Assembly (NCBI GenBank): GCA_946887385.1
Contig: CAMPKU010000032.1
Coordinates: forward strand, 1 to 24,601
Direction of reading: 5' to 3'
Length of the DNA stretch: 24,601 nucleotides
Source of the DNA: an uncultured Gammaproteobacteria bacterium
Lineage (GTDB): Bacteria > Pseudomonadota > Gammaproteobacteria > Rariloculales > Rariloculaceae
In this document: in pieces, positions 1-6,772 of the stretch
Layout: the number at the start of each line of letters is the position of its first letter
How positions within the stretch are numbered: the stretch's first letter is position 1
The notes under the pieces: model-generated
Told to the model about the DNA's origin: nothing
The model's database searches: none
Seen by the model: the letters and a program-made list of their open reading frames with translations, nothing else
Made by a program: the position numbers and the translations under genes

Positions 1-106
1 CGCCGATTTCGCGGTGCCCTTTCTCGCCAAGCCGTTCACGATCGACGAGCTGTTGGCGAAGGTCGCGGAAGTCATGGGATCGCCGGCGAGCCCCGGCGAC
101 ACGTAG
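1..106 (+). CDS. Response regulator receiver domain, C-terminal fragment (gene enters from the left edge)
   Basis: Only the last 35 codons lie in the window, read in the frame beginning at base 2 and ending with TAG at 104-106. The residues VPFLAKPFTIDELLAKV match the end of a CheY-like receiver domain: the invariant Lys of the KPF motif on beta-5, followed by helix alpha-5. Only about 15 residues follow the receiver fold and no output domain is seen, so this is either a single-domain regulator or a hybrid histidine kinase that ends in a receiver. The stop codon lies 2 bp from the stop of the convergent phosphatidyltransferase remnant. The receiver assignment is firm; the full architecture and the partner kinase cannot be known from here. 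Confidence 0.8.
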   Translation, partial: ADFAVPFLAKPFTIDELLAKVAEVMGSPASPGDT

Positions 107-108
107 TC

Positions 109-555
109 CTAAAGATCGAAGCGCGCGCCGAACGCACTCGATTCGCCACGGCGCCGCGCGAGCACGCCATCGACGGCGTCGAGCGCAGCGGCCGCCGCCC
201 CGAGCGCCACGACGATCCAGCCGAGCGCAGCCGCCGCACCGCCGCCGAGCAACGCCGCGAGCAGCAGCACGAGCACGGCCCGTACCAGCGTCACGCCGTT
301 GGCGGCGCCGAACGCCGGCGTGTCGAGGCGACGTGCAACGAGCCACAGCAAGAGACCCGCGCCGCACGCCATGAGCACCGCGGCCTCGAGCACCAGCGTG
401 CGATCGCCGCTGAGGCGAGCGAGCAGCGCGGCGCCGGCCGTGCCGGCAACGACGGCGAGCAGCACGGCGATCGCGGCGCCGCGCAGCGCGGGTGCGCGTG
501 AGCGGCTCTCTGCTTCGGTGACGGGCGGGATCGGCATGGGACATGACGCTTGCAT
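109..555 (-). pseudogene. CDP-alcohol phosphatidyltransferase, truncated inside the catalytic motif
   Basis: The family condenses a CDP-linked lipid or alcohol with a second alcohol in the inner membrane. The product is 148 aa with four hydrophobic segments. The third begins with the AANGVTLVR signature usual at the start of this fold, and the fourth runs into the catalytic motif D-x2-DG-x2-AR-x8-G-x3-D. The final Asp (D-x3-D) and the later membrane helices are absent because TAG follows Phe-Asp-Leu directly. The bases beyond the stop are the antisense of the response-regulator gene, so no frameshifted continuation exists. I therefore treat it as a broken gene; a functional mini-version cannot be excluded. 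It is divergent from the oxidoreductase at 623. An alternative ATG start is at 537. Confidence 0.7.
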
Positions 556-584
556 GCCGGCCAGCCGGTTTGCAAGTATGCAAA
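549..584. promoter_or_regulatory. Overlapping inverted repeats between divergent genes (candidate operator)
   Basis: Two overlapping dyads fill the start of the gap between the phosphatidyltransferase and the oxidoreductase. The first pairs CTTGCA (549-554) with TGCAAG (571-576), with an inner CCGG/CCGG pair. The second is a perfect palindrome, TTTGCA-AGTA-TGCAAA, at 569-584. The half-site TTGCA therefore recurs in both orientations. This suggests binding of a dimeric regulator controlling both directions, but no regulator is identified and I did not find the same motif in front of the other genes of the cluster. Confidence 0.4.
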
Positions 585-622
585 GGCGGCCAGCCCACCG
601 CGCTCGCGCCGAGCCGCTTCAC

Positions 623-1603
623 ATGACCACACCTGCCGATCAAGCCCGCGCGTTCTGGGTGGCCGAGCCCGGCCGCGGCGAGATTCGAGCCGAGACGCTG
701 CGCCCGCCTCGAACGGACGAGGCGCTGGTGCGCACGCTGTTCACGGCCGTCAGCCGCGGCACCGAGGCGCTCGTGTTCAACGGCAAGGTGCCGCACAGCG
801 AGCATGAACGCATGCGCGCGCCGTTTCAGGCCGGCGACTTCCCGGCGCCCGTGAAGTACGGCTACTCCAACGTCGGCGTCGTCGAGCAAGGCCCGGCGGA
901 GCTGCGCGGGCGGCGGGTTTTCTGTCTGTACCCTCATCAGACGCGCTATGTCGTGCCGGCCGGCGCCGTGCACGCGCTGCCTGACGACGTGCCGCCGGCC
1001 CGCGCCGTGCTGGCCGCGAATCTGGAAACGGCCGTCAACGCTCTGTGGGATGCAACACCGCGCGTCGGCGATCGCGTGGCCATCGTCGGCGCCGGCACGG
1101 TGGGCTGCCTCGCGGCCTGGCTCGCCGCGCGCATTGCCGGCACCGAGGTGGAGCTCATCGACGTCGACGAGCGCAAACGCGCGGCGGCCGCCGCGCTCGG
1201 CGTGCCGTTTCGCGCACCGCGCGACGCGCGCAGCGACGCCGACGTCGTGCTGCACACGAGCGGCACGGCGGCCGGGCTCGCAACCGCGCTCGCGCTGGCA
1301 GCATTCGAGGCCGCCGTCGTGGAGCTCTCCTGGTACGGCAGCGAAGCGCCGGCCGTGCCGCTCGGCGCCGCATTCCATAGCCGGCGCTTGCGGCTACTGT
1401 CGTCACAGGTGGGCGCCGTCGCCACGGCGCAGCGCGCGCGTTGGAGCCACGCGCGGCGCATGGAGCTCGTCATGCGTTTGCTCGCGAACGCCGAGCTCGA
1501 CGCGCTGGTGACGGGCGAAAGCCCGTTCGATGAGCTGCCTGCCGTGCTCGAGCGCCTCGCCGGCTCGCCCGGGTACACTCTCACCCATCGTATTTCCTAC
1601 TGA
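623..1603 (+). CDS. Zinc-independent MDR-type oxidoreductase of a putative pterin/pyrimidine cluster
   Basis: A 326-residue medium-chain dehydrogenase/reductase. The N-terminal GroES-like part (about 1-115) carries AVSRGTEALVFNGKVP, and the Rossmann part has the nucleotide-binding GAGTVG at about residues 156-161 with an acidic residue (LIDVDE) ending beta-2, favouring NAD(H). In zinc MDR enzymes the first region holds the catalytic Cys and a GHE motif. Here Ser44 and KYGYSN replace them, so no catalytic zinc is expected. The sequence style recalls BchC-like dehydrogenases. I chose ATG 623 because the frame continues upstream without homology and overlaps the phosphatidyltransferase antisense. 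The next gene starts 12 bp after the stop, indicating an operon. The substrate is unknown; a hydroxyl or keto group on a pterin or sugar intermediate is an inference from neighbours. Confidence 0.8.
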   Translation: MTTPADQARAFWVAEPGRGEIRAETLRPPRTDEALVRTLFTAVSRGTEALVFNGKVPHSEHERMRAPFQAGDFPAPVKYGYSNVGVVEQGPAELRGRRVFCLYPHQTRYVVPAGAVHALPDDVPPARAVLAANLETAVNALWDATPRVGDRVAIVGAGTVGCLAAWLAARIAGTEVELIDVDERKRAAAAALGVPFRAPRDARSDADVVLHTSGTAAGLATALALAAFEAAVVELSWYGSEAPAVPLGAAFHSRRLRLLSSQVGAVATAQRARWSHARRMELVMRLLANAELDALVTGESPFDELPAVLERLAGSPGYTLTHRISY

Positions 1604-1615
1604 CGGAGCCGCAGC

Positions 1616-2020
1616 ATGTTCAGCGTTACTGTCCGCGATCACTTCATGATCGCGCACAGTTTTACCGGCGACGTGTTCGGCCCCGCGCAGAAGCTGCACG
1701 GCGCAACTTACATCGTCGACGCCGAGTTCCGCCGCGATCAGCTCGATCCGGATGGCATCGTGGTGGACATCGGCCGTGCGACCGAGTCGCTGCGGGCTGT
1801 GCTTGCGGCGTTGAATTTCCGCAATCTCGACGACGAGCCGGCGTTTCGCGGCCGCAACACCACCACGGAATTTCTCGCCTTGGTGATCCACGAGCGCATG
1901 GCGGCGAAGATCGCCGCCGGCGAGCTCGGCGCGCACGCGGCCGGCCTCAAGAGCTTGCGCGTGACGCTGCACGAATCGCACGTCGCTTCGGCCGCCTATG
2001 AAGGCGCGCTCGAGCGCTGA
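1616..2020 (+). CDS. QueD/6-pyruvoyl-tetrahydropterin synthase-like protein lacking canonical catalytic residues
   Basis: A 134-residue T-fold protein of the PTPS/QueD family, whose usual members convert dihydroneopterin triphosphate to 6-pyruvoyl- or 6-carboxy-tetrahydropterin. His14 and His28 correspond to two of the three zinc ligands and Glu120 to the conserved pterin-anchoring Glu (VTLHES for the usual W-E-T/E-S). The catalytic Cys four residues before His28 is Ala24, the normal HGH is HGA (Ala30), and the Asp-His pair of the LDHHYLND-type motif reads LNFRNLDD. The canonical reaction is therefore unlikely and a different lyase, isomerase or binding role is probable. The gene lies 12 bp after the oxidoreductase and may overlap the glycosyltransferase start. 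Fold assignment is confident; the function is open. Confidence 0.85.
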   Translation: MFSVTVRDHFMIAHSFTGDVFGPAQKLHGATYIVDAEFRRDQLDPDGIVVDIGRATESLRAVLAALNFRNLDDEPAFRGRNTTTEFLALVIHERMAAKIAAGELGAHAAGLKSLRVTLHESHVASAAYEGALER

Positions 2021-3122
2021 AGGCCGCGGCGTGGCTACGATCGACTTTGTCGTTCCCGGCAATATCGACACGCCGACGGGCGGCTACATCTACGACCGGG
2101 AAATCATCGCCGGCCTCGCCGAGCGCGGCGCACGCGTAACGTTGCACGCGCTCGACGCGAGCTTCCCCACGCCGACGCCGGCCGCGCTGCGGGCGGCACG
2201 CGCCACGTTCGCCGCAATCCCGGCCGGTCGAGTGGTGGTAGTGGACGGCCTCGGGCTCCCCGGCCTCGATCGCGTGCTCGCCGACGAGACGCGGCGCCTT
2301 CAGCTCGTTGCTCTCGTCCACCATCCCGTGGCGCTCGAGACCGGCCTCGAGCCGGAGGCTGCGGAGCGCATCGGGGCTTTGGAGCGGCGCGCGTTGACGT
2401 ACGCGCAGCGCGTGATCACCACGAGCCAGTGGACGGCGCGCACGCTGGCGACCGACGGCGTGCCGGTGGCGCAGCTTCGCGTTGTCGAGCCCGGCGTGGA
2501 TCGGCGCAAGTCCCGCGGCAGCACCGACGGGCCCGGCGGCGCCGCGCGGGCACCGGCGCCGGCGCGCGAGATGGTGCATTTGCTTTGCGTCGGCACGCTG
2601 ACGCTGCGCAAGGGGCACGCGGTGCTGCTCGAAGCGCTGAACGAGATCCGCGACCGGCACTGGCACCTGACGTGTGCGGGCAGCTTGCTGCGCGACCCGA
2701 CCACGGTCGCCGCGCTCCAACATCGCATCGACCGCCTGAGCCTGCGCAAGCGCGTGAGCTTGCTCGGCGACCTCGATCGCGACGCGCTCGAACGGCAATA
2801 CGCGCGCGCCGACGTGTTCGTGCTGCCCTCTTACCTCGAAGGCTATGGGATGGCGCTCGCCGAAGCCGTGGCGTTCGGCTTGCCCGTCGTGAGCACCACG
2901 GCCGGCGCCATCCCCGAGACGGTGCCCGCGAACGCGAGCCTGCTCGTGGCGCCCGGCGACAGCCGTGCGCTCGCGAAATCGCTCGCCACCGTCATCGACG
3001 ACCCCGCGCGGCGAGCCGCGCTCGCGGCCAACGCCCGCGCCGCGCGCGCCTCGCTGCCTACGTGGGCCACCGCGTCGGCTAAGTTCGCGGCTGCACTCGA
3101 CGGTCTCGGCACCGCCGCGTGA
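1998..3122 (+). CDS. Family 4 glycosyltransferase (GT-B fold)
   Basis: A 374-residue GT-B enzyme that would transfer a sugar from a nucleotide-activated donor. The N-terminal acceptor half begins [17 protein letters not shown], with the Gly-rich loop typical of GT4. The C-terminal donor half has [10 protein letters not shown] and the E-x7-E motif (Glu281 and Glu289, [10 protein letters not shown]), followed by [14 protein letters not shown]. There is no signal peptide or membrane helix, so it is cytosolic or peripheral. The ATG at 1998 overlaps the PTPS-like gene by 23 bp; the in-frame GTG at 2031 is a good alternative and fits family N-termini better. The stop overlaps the methyltransferase start (GTGA). 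The acceptor is unknown; the setting suggests a pterin or pyrimidine product. Confidence 0.88.
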   Translation: MKARSSAEGRGVATIDFVVPGNIDTPTGGYIYDREIIAGLAERGARVTLHALDASFPTPTPAALRAARATFAAIPAGRVVVVDGLGLPGLDRVLADETRRLQLVALVHHPVALETGLEPEAAERIGALERRALTYAQRVITTSQWTARTLATDGVPVAQLRVVEPGVDRRKSRGSTDGPGGAARAPAPAREMVHLLCVGTLTLRKGHAVLLEALNEIRDRHWHLTCAGSLLRDPTTVAALQHRIDRLSLRKRVSLLGDLDRDALERQYARADVFVLPSYLEGYGMALAEAVAFGLPVVSTTAGAIPETVPANASLLVAPGDSRALAKSLATVIDDPARRAALAANARAARASLPTWATASAKFAAALDGLGTAA

Positions 3123-3979
3123 GCGGTTTCTCGGCCGAGTGGCTTCGGTTGCGCGAGCCCTTCGATGCTGCGGCGCGCTCGCACGCTCTGGTCGCGGAGC
3201 TCCGCGCGCGCTTGCCTCGCGACGCGGCGCTCGACGTCATGGACCTCGGCGCCGGTGCCGGCTCGAATCTTCGCTACCTGGCGCCGCTGCTCGGCGGCGC
3301 GCAGCGCTGGCGCCTCGCCGACAACGACCCGCAGCTGCTCGAGGCCGCGTTTCGCACCACACATGCGTGGGCCGAAGAGCACGGCCTCGAGGCAACGCGA
3401 ACGGACGCGGCGCTGGGCGTTCGCGGCGGCGACTTCTCGTGCCACGTGCGTTGCGAGCTCGCCGATCTTGCGGATCTTGCAGCCGTGGAGCTTCCCGTCG
3501 AAGGATTGGTGACGGCCGCCGCTTTGCTCGACCTCGTGTCCCGCGGCTGGCTCGACACGCTCGCGCTGCGCTGCCGCGCGGCACGCGCGGCAGTCTCGCT
3601 CGCGCTGACGTACGACGGCCGCACCACAGTGACGCCCGCCGAGCCCGAGGACGCCGCGGTGCTCGCGTTGTTCAATCGTCATCAATTGTTCGACAAGGGC
3701 TTCGGGCCGGCGCTGGGCATGCGCGCGGCAACGGCCGTCGAAGCGGCGTTCGAGGCGCACGGCTACGAGCTGCGCGTGGCGACGAGCGACTGGCTCATCG
3801 GCCCCGAGCACCGCGCATTTCAGCTGGCGCTGCTCGACGGCTGGCTGGCCGCCGCGCTCGAGATCGCGCCCGAAAGCCGCCTGGCGCTCACGAGCTGGCT
3901 TCAGCGCCGCCGCGCGCACGTGCTGGCCGGGCGCTCCGAGGTGCGCGTGGGGCACGTCGACCTCGTCGGCTGGCTCTAA
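3119..3979 (+). CDS. SAM-dependent class I methyltransferase
   Basis: A 286-residue protein with SAM-binding motif I, VMDLGAGAGSNLRYL (about residues 40-54), followed by ADNDPQLL, whose acidic residue normally binds the SAM ribose. The middle and C-terminal parts are variable and lack an NPPY-type motif, so the methylated atom cannot be predicted. It starts with GTG overlapping the glycosyltransferase stop by 4 bp, a classic translational coupling. This places it in the same transcript as the oxidoreductase, PTPS-like protein and glycosyltransferase. A short hairpin and 54 bp separate it from the sigma-factor gene, which may be co-transcribed. The methyl acceptor is probably an intermediate or product of the same pathway, which is an inference from position only. 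Confidence 0.82.
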   Translation: MSGFSAEWLRLREPFDAAARSHALVAELRARLPRDAALDVMDLGAGAGSNLRYLAPLLGGAQRWRLADNDPQLLEAAFRTTHAWAEEHGLEATRTDAALGVRGGDFSCHVRCELADLADLAAVELPVEGLVTAAALLDLVSRGWLDTLALRCRAARAAVSLALTYDGRTTVTPAEPEDAAVLALFNRHQLFDKGFGPALGMRAATAVEAAFEAHGYELRVATSDWLIGPEHRAFQLALLDGWLAAALEIAPESRLALTSWLQRRRAHVLAGRSEVRVGHVDLVGWL

Positions 3980-3995
3980 AGCGCCCTTGAAAGCG

Positions 3996-4013
3996 GCGCG
4001 TTACCGAACGCGC
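3996..4013. other. Perfect 7-bp stem-loop between methyltransferase and sigma-factor genes
   Basis: GCGCGTT (3996-4002) pairs perfectly with AACGCGC (4007-4013) around an ACCG loop. There is no T-tract, so it is not a convincing intrinsic terminator. It could partly insulate the sigma gene, stabilise the upstream message or serve as a protein site. Confidence 0.35.
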
Positions 4014-4033
4014 GCTCGAGCGTGTTAGGTGCT

Positions 4034-4588
4034 ATGAAGGGCAAGACGGCGATGACGACCACGCATCCCGAATTCGGCAACCTGCTCGCTCCGCACCTGG
4101 CGAGCCTGTTCCGCTCGGCGTACCGCCTCACGGGCAACCGCCCCGATGCAGAGGACGTGGTGCAAGAAGTCTGCGTGCGTGCCTACACGCATCTCGCCAC
4201 CTTGCGCACGCTGGAGCAGCCGAAGAGCTGGCTATTGAAGATCGCCTACCGCGTGTTCGTCGACGGCGCTCGCCGCCGGGCACGTTCCCCGGTGCGCGCG
4301 TCGGGCGCGGACTTCGACGCCACCTGCTCGAGCGACGACGCAAGCCCCGAGGAACGAGTGGAGGGCGAGCTGGCCGAGCGCCGCGTGCTGACCGCGCTCG
4401 CGAAGCTCGATCGCGAGCAGCGCGCGTTGCTCGCGCTGCACGTCGAGGGCTACAGCTTGGCCGAGCTCGAAGCCATGACCGATCTCTCCACCGACGTGCT
4501 GAAAGCGCGTCTCTATCGGGCGCGCGTTCGGCTCGGCAAGTTGCTGGCCGCAGACGGCAAAGCCCCGACTCTCGCATGGGTGAAATGA
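4034..4588 (+). CDS. ECF-type RNA polymerase sigma factor
   Basis: A protein of about 184 aa with the two domains of group IV sigma-70 factors. Region 2 covers HLASLFRSAYRLTGNRPDAE and then DVVQEVCVRAY and WLLKIAYRVFVDGARRRAR. Region 4 covers LAKLDREQRALLALHVEGYS, then LAELEAMTDLSTDVLKARLY, a helix-turn-helix for -35 recognition. ATG 4034 follows an AGG stretch; ATG 4052 is an equally possible start and GTG 4022 is less likely. The next gene starts 1 bp after the stop and encodes a zinc-finger, membrane-anchored protein, the normal arrangement for a sigma factor and its anti-sigma factor. The regulon cannot be read from the window, but the gene sits between the two halves of the putative pterin cluster. 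Confidence 0.88.
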   Translation: MKGKTAMTTTHPEFGNLLAPHLASLFRSAYRLTGNRPDAEDVVQEVCVRAYTHLATLRTLEQPKSWLLKIAYRVFVDGARRRARSPVRASGADFDATCSSDDASPEERVEGELAERRVLTALAKLDREQRALLALHVEGYSLAELEAMTDLSTDVLKARLYRARVRLGKLLAADGKAPTLAWVK

Positions 4589-4589
4589 C

Positions 4590-5780
4590 ATGAGCTGCAC
4601 TACCGTCGCCTCGATCCTCGACACTCACCGCAGCACGCGCCTGGCACCGGCCGAGCGCGCGCACGTCGACGAGCATCTCGCCGCCTGCGGCGATTGCGCC
4701 GCGGCGTGGCACGCACACAGCGAGCTGCTGGCGCTTCCCGTGCCGCGCGTGCCCGCCACGCTGCTCGAGCGCGTACTGCTCGCCTCGCGCGCTCGACAAG
4801 CCGCGCCGCGCAGGCTGCGGATGCCGCTCATCGTCGGCAGCGCGATGCTGGCCGGTGCCGCGCTCGCGAGCGTCACGTTCGTGTCGCTGCTGCGCGCGCC
4901 TGTCGAGACTGCCGCGCCGGCGCGCGAAACCGGCGCGCCGCAAGCATCGAATGTTGCGACGGTGCAAGAACGCCTGGCGCAAGCTGCGCCCGTGGACTCG
5001 GCAACGCAGCCTGAACACCCGACGTCCGTCGAGCTCGTCGCAACCGGGCTCGACATGCTGCCGCTCGTCAGACATTCGCCAACGTATCCTGCGGAAGCGC
5101 TTGCGGAAGGCGCCGAAGGTTTCGTGCAGCTGAAGTTCGAAATCACGGCGGCGGGCGCCGTCGAGAACGTGAGCGTCGTGCAATCGAGCGACGAGCGATT
5201 CGAAGCGGCGGCCGTCGAAGCCGTGTCGAAATGGCGCTACCTGCCGCGCATCGAGGCCGGTAGGCGAGTGGGATCCGGCGGCGTTCACACGATCGTGCGG
5301 TTTGTGCTGGCAGGCGACGGCGAGCCGCCCTCGCTCAGCGAGGAAGAAATCGCGGCTGCATCGCGCGCGTTCGCGGCGTTCTCGGCGGGTCTCGAGGTGG
5401 CGCTCGACCGGCTCGCGGCCGACGACTTTCGCGGCGTAGAGCTGCAGCTCGACGAGCTCGCGGCCATTCACGGCGCCGAGCGCCTCGATCTGTGGAATTT
5501 CTACGGCTATCTCTACACCGTGCAAGGCCACTACGACCGCGCGATCGGAGCGTATGAGACCGCGGTCGATATCGCGAGCCGCTCGCCGATGCCCACGTCA
5601 GGGCCTTTCCTGCAGCTCGCGAACCTCTATTTCGCGCGCCACCAATACGACCTCGCGATGAGCACGCTGCTGCGGCCGAACCTTCCGGGCGGGAATCGTG
5701 TGATGAGCGGCGCCGCCGCCGAGCTCATGCAAAAGTTGAACGCGCTCGGCATCACCGAGGAATCGGTCGCAGGGCCCTAG
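4590..5780 (+). CDS. Anti-sigma factor fused to a TonB-like C-terminal domain and TPR-like repeats
   Basis: A 396-residue, single-pass membrane protein. Residues 1-40 form a zf-HC2/ZAS anti-sigma zinc finger with His29-x3-Cys33-x2-Cys36 (HLAACGDC). A membrane helix spans about 80-101, so what follows should be periplasmic. About 150-235 is a TonB C-terminal-like domain: YPAEALAEGAEGFVQLKFEI, then SSDERFEAAAVEAVSKWRYL, the usual YP..A...G..G and SS...F..AA..AV..WR pattern. About 265-385 is helical and TPR-like (NFYGYLYTVQGHYDRAIGAY). The gene is 1 bp from the sigma factor. The expected role is to hold the sigma factor at the membrane until a periplasmic cue acts. The TonB-like domain may be the sensor, which is an inference; I know of no standard anti-sigma family with this exact order. 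Confidence 0.85.
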   Translation: MSCTTVASILDTHRSTRLAPAERAHVDEHLAACGDCAAAWHAHSELLALPVPRVPATLLERVLLASRARQAAPRRLRMPLIVGSAMLAGAALASVTFVSLLRAPVETAAPARETGAPQASNVATVQERLAQAAPVDSATQPEHPTSVELVATGLDMLPLVRHSPTYPAEALAEGAEGFVQLKFEITAAGAVENVSVVQSSDERFEAAAVEAVSKWRYLPRIEAGRRVGSGGVHTIVRFVLAGDGEPPSLSEEEIAAASRAFAAFSAGLEVALDRLAADDFRGVELQLDELAAIHGAERLDLWNFYGYLYTVQGHYDRAIGAYETAVDIASRSPMPTSGPFLQLANLYFARHQYDLAMSTLLRPNLPGGNRVMSGAAAELMQKLNALGITEESVAGP

Positions 5781-5789
5781 CGGCCGCGC

Positions 5790-6695
5790 TCAAATCGCGC
5801 GTGTAAGCGAGCTGCTCGGCTCGCCGGGCGGCAGCGCCGCTACGCGCAAGTCGCAGTCGAAGAGCACGTCGCCGCCCATCGTGAATACGCGGTGCGCGGG
5901 GCGCACGCACTCGGCAATGCGCTCGCGAGCCGGCAAGCTCAGCCCTTCGCGGCCGCGGCCCGTGATGAGCGGCGCGATGGCGATGTGCAGCCGGTCGAGC
6001 AATCCCGCTTCGAGAAACCGCGATACGGTTGCGCCGCCGCCTTCGACGAACACGCAGTGCAGCCCGCGCTCGTGCAGCCGCGTCAGCAGCACGTCGAGCG
6101 CCAGCCCGCGGCCGTCGGCCGGCACGCGCAGGATCTCGGCGCGGCCCGGTGCCTTCACCGTCGTGCCTTCGGCATGCACCACGAGCGTCGGCGCTGCGCC
6201 GTCCGCGAACACACGCCGGCCCGCATCGAGCCTGCCCGTAGGATCGAGCACGACGCGAACCGGGCTCGAGCCTTCCACGTGGCGAACCGTGAGCTTTGGA
6301 TCGTCACGCGCAACCGTGCCGGCGCCGACGACGATTGCGGCCGACAGCGCGCGCAGCCGGTGCAGATGCAAAACGTTGTCGGGACCCGTTACGTAATACG
6401 AATCGCCCGACGCCGTCGCAATGTAGCCGTCCAGACTTTGCCCGAGGTGAGCGATGGTCACGGGCCGGCCCGCAGCAGCGGAGCAGAGCGGCGCATACAG
6501 ATCGAGCCACGGCCGCACGGCCGCCGGCGCGTCCGGCGCTGCCACGACCGCGCCGTCGCGCTCCACGAGCCAGCTCGAGCTTTCGACGCGAGCACCGCGC
6601 CGCGACGCTGCGGACGCCGCCAGCAGCGCGCGCCAGGCGGAAGCTGCAAGCTCGGCGGAATCAGAGGGTTGGCGTGTGTTGGGCTCGCTGAACAT
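5790..6695 (-). CDS. RibD C-terminal-type (pyrimidine) reductase without deaminase domain
   Basis: A protein of about 301 aa whose last 220 residues are a RibD_C/DHFR-like reductase: VTIAHLGQSLDGYIA, then IVVGAGTVARDDPKLTVR, then a VFVEGGGATVSRFLE stretch forming the NADPH site. RibD_C enzymes reduce the ribosyl side chain of the GTP-derived pyrimidine to ribityl. The N-terminal 80 residues show none of the zinc motifs of the RibD deaminase (no HAE or PCxxxG), so this is a stand-alone reductase, as in archaeal and yeast RIB7/ArfC-type enzymes. ATG 6695 is preferred; a GTG at 6749 in the same frame would add 18 residues. It is divergent from ribA and convergent with the anti-sigma gene, 9 bp between stops. 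Whether it serves riboflavin or a special product is unresolved. Confidence 0.85.
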   Translation of the reverse strand: MFSEPNTRQPSDSAELAASAWRALLAASAASRRGARVESSSWLVERDGAVVAAPDAPAAVRPWLDLYAPLCSAAAGRPVTIAHLGQSLDGYIATASGDSYYVTGPDNVLHLHRLRALSAAIVVGAGTVARDDPKLTVRHVEGSSPVRVVLDPTGRLDAGRRVFADGAAPTLVVHAEGTTVKAPGRAEILRVPADGRGLALDVLLTRLHERGLHCVFVEGGGATVSRFLEAGLLDRLHIAIAPLITGRGREGLSLPARERIAECVRPAHRVFTMGGDVLFDCDLRVAALPPGEPSSSLTRAI

Positions 6696-6716
6696 GGCCC
6701 GAAAAGTGCATCGTCC

Positions 6717-6744
6717 GGAATGAAGGAATGCGAACTGGTATCCT
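6717..6744 (+). promoter_or_regulatory. ribA: Candidate promoter for ribA in the divergent ribD-like/ribA gap
   Basis: GGAAT (6717-6721), 16 bases, then GTATC (6738-6742) resembles the GGAAC-N16-CGTnn layout of ECF-dependent promoters; TATCCT at 6739-6744 could also act as a weak sigma-70 -10 box. The whole gap is 77 bp, too short for an FMN riboswitch, and no RFN-type structure is evident. The element is weak and unsupported by a second copy in the window. Confidence 0.25.
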
Positions 6745-6772
6745 AACACCCTAGAAATTCACGCCTTTTGTC

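Noticed and set aside
299..622. N-terminal extension of the MDR oxidoreductase by 108 codons
   Set aside because: The extra segment is the antisense of the phosphatidyltransferase and has no domain; family N-termini begin near the ATG at 623.
6696..6772. FMN riboswitch before ribA
   Set aside because: The divergent gap is only 77 bp and lacks the conserved RFN-element stems; nothing resembling the aptamer core is visible.
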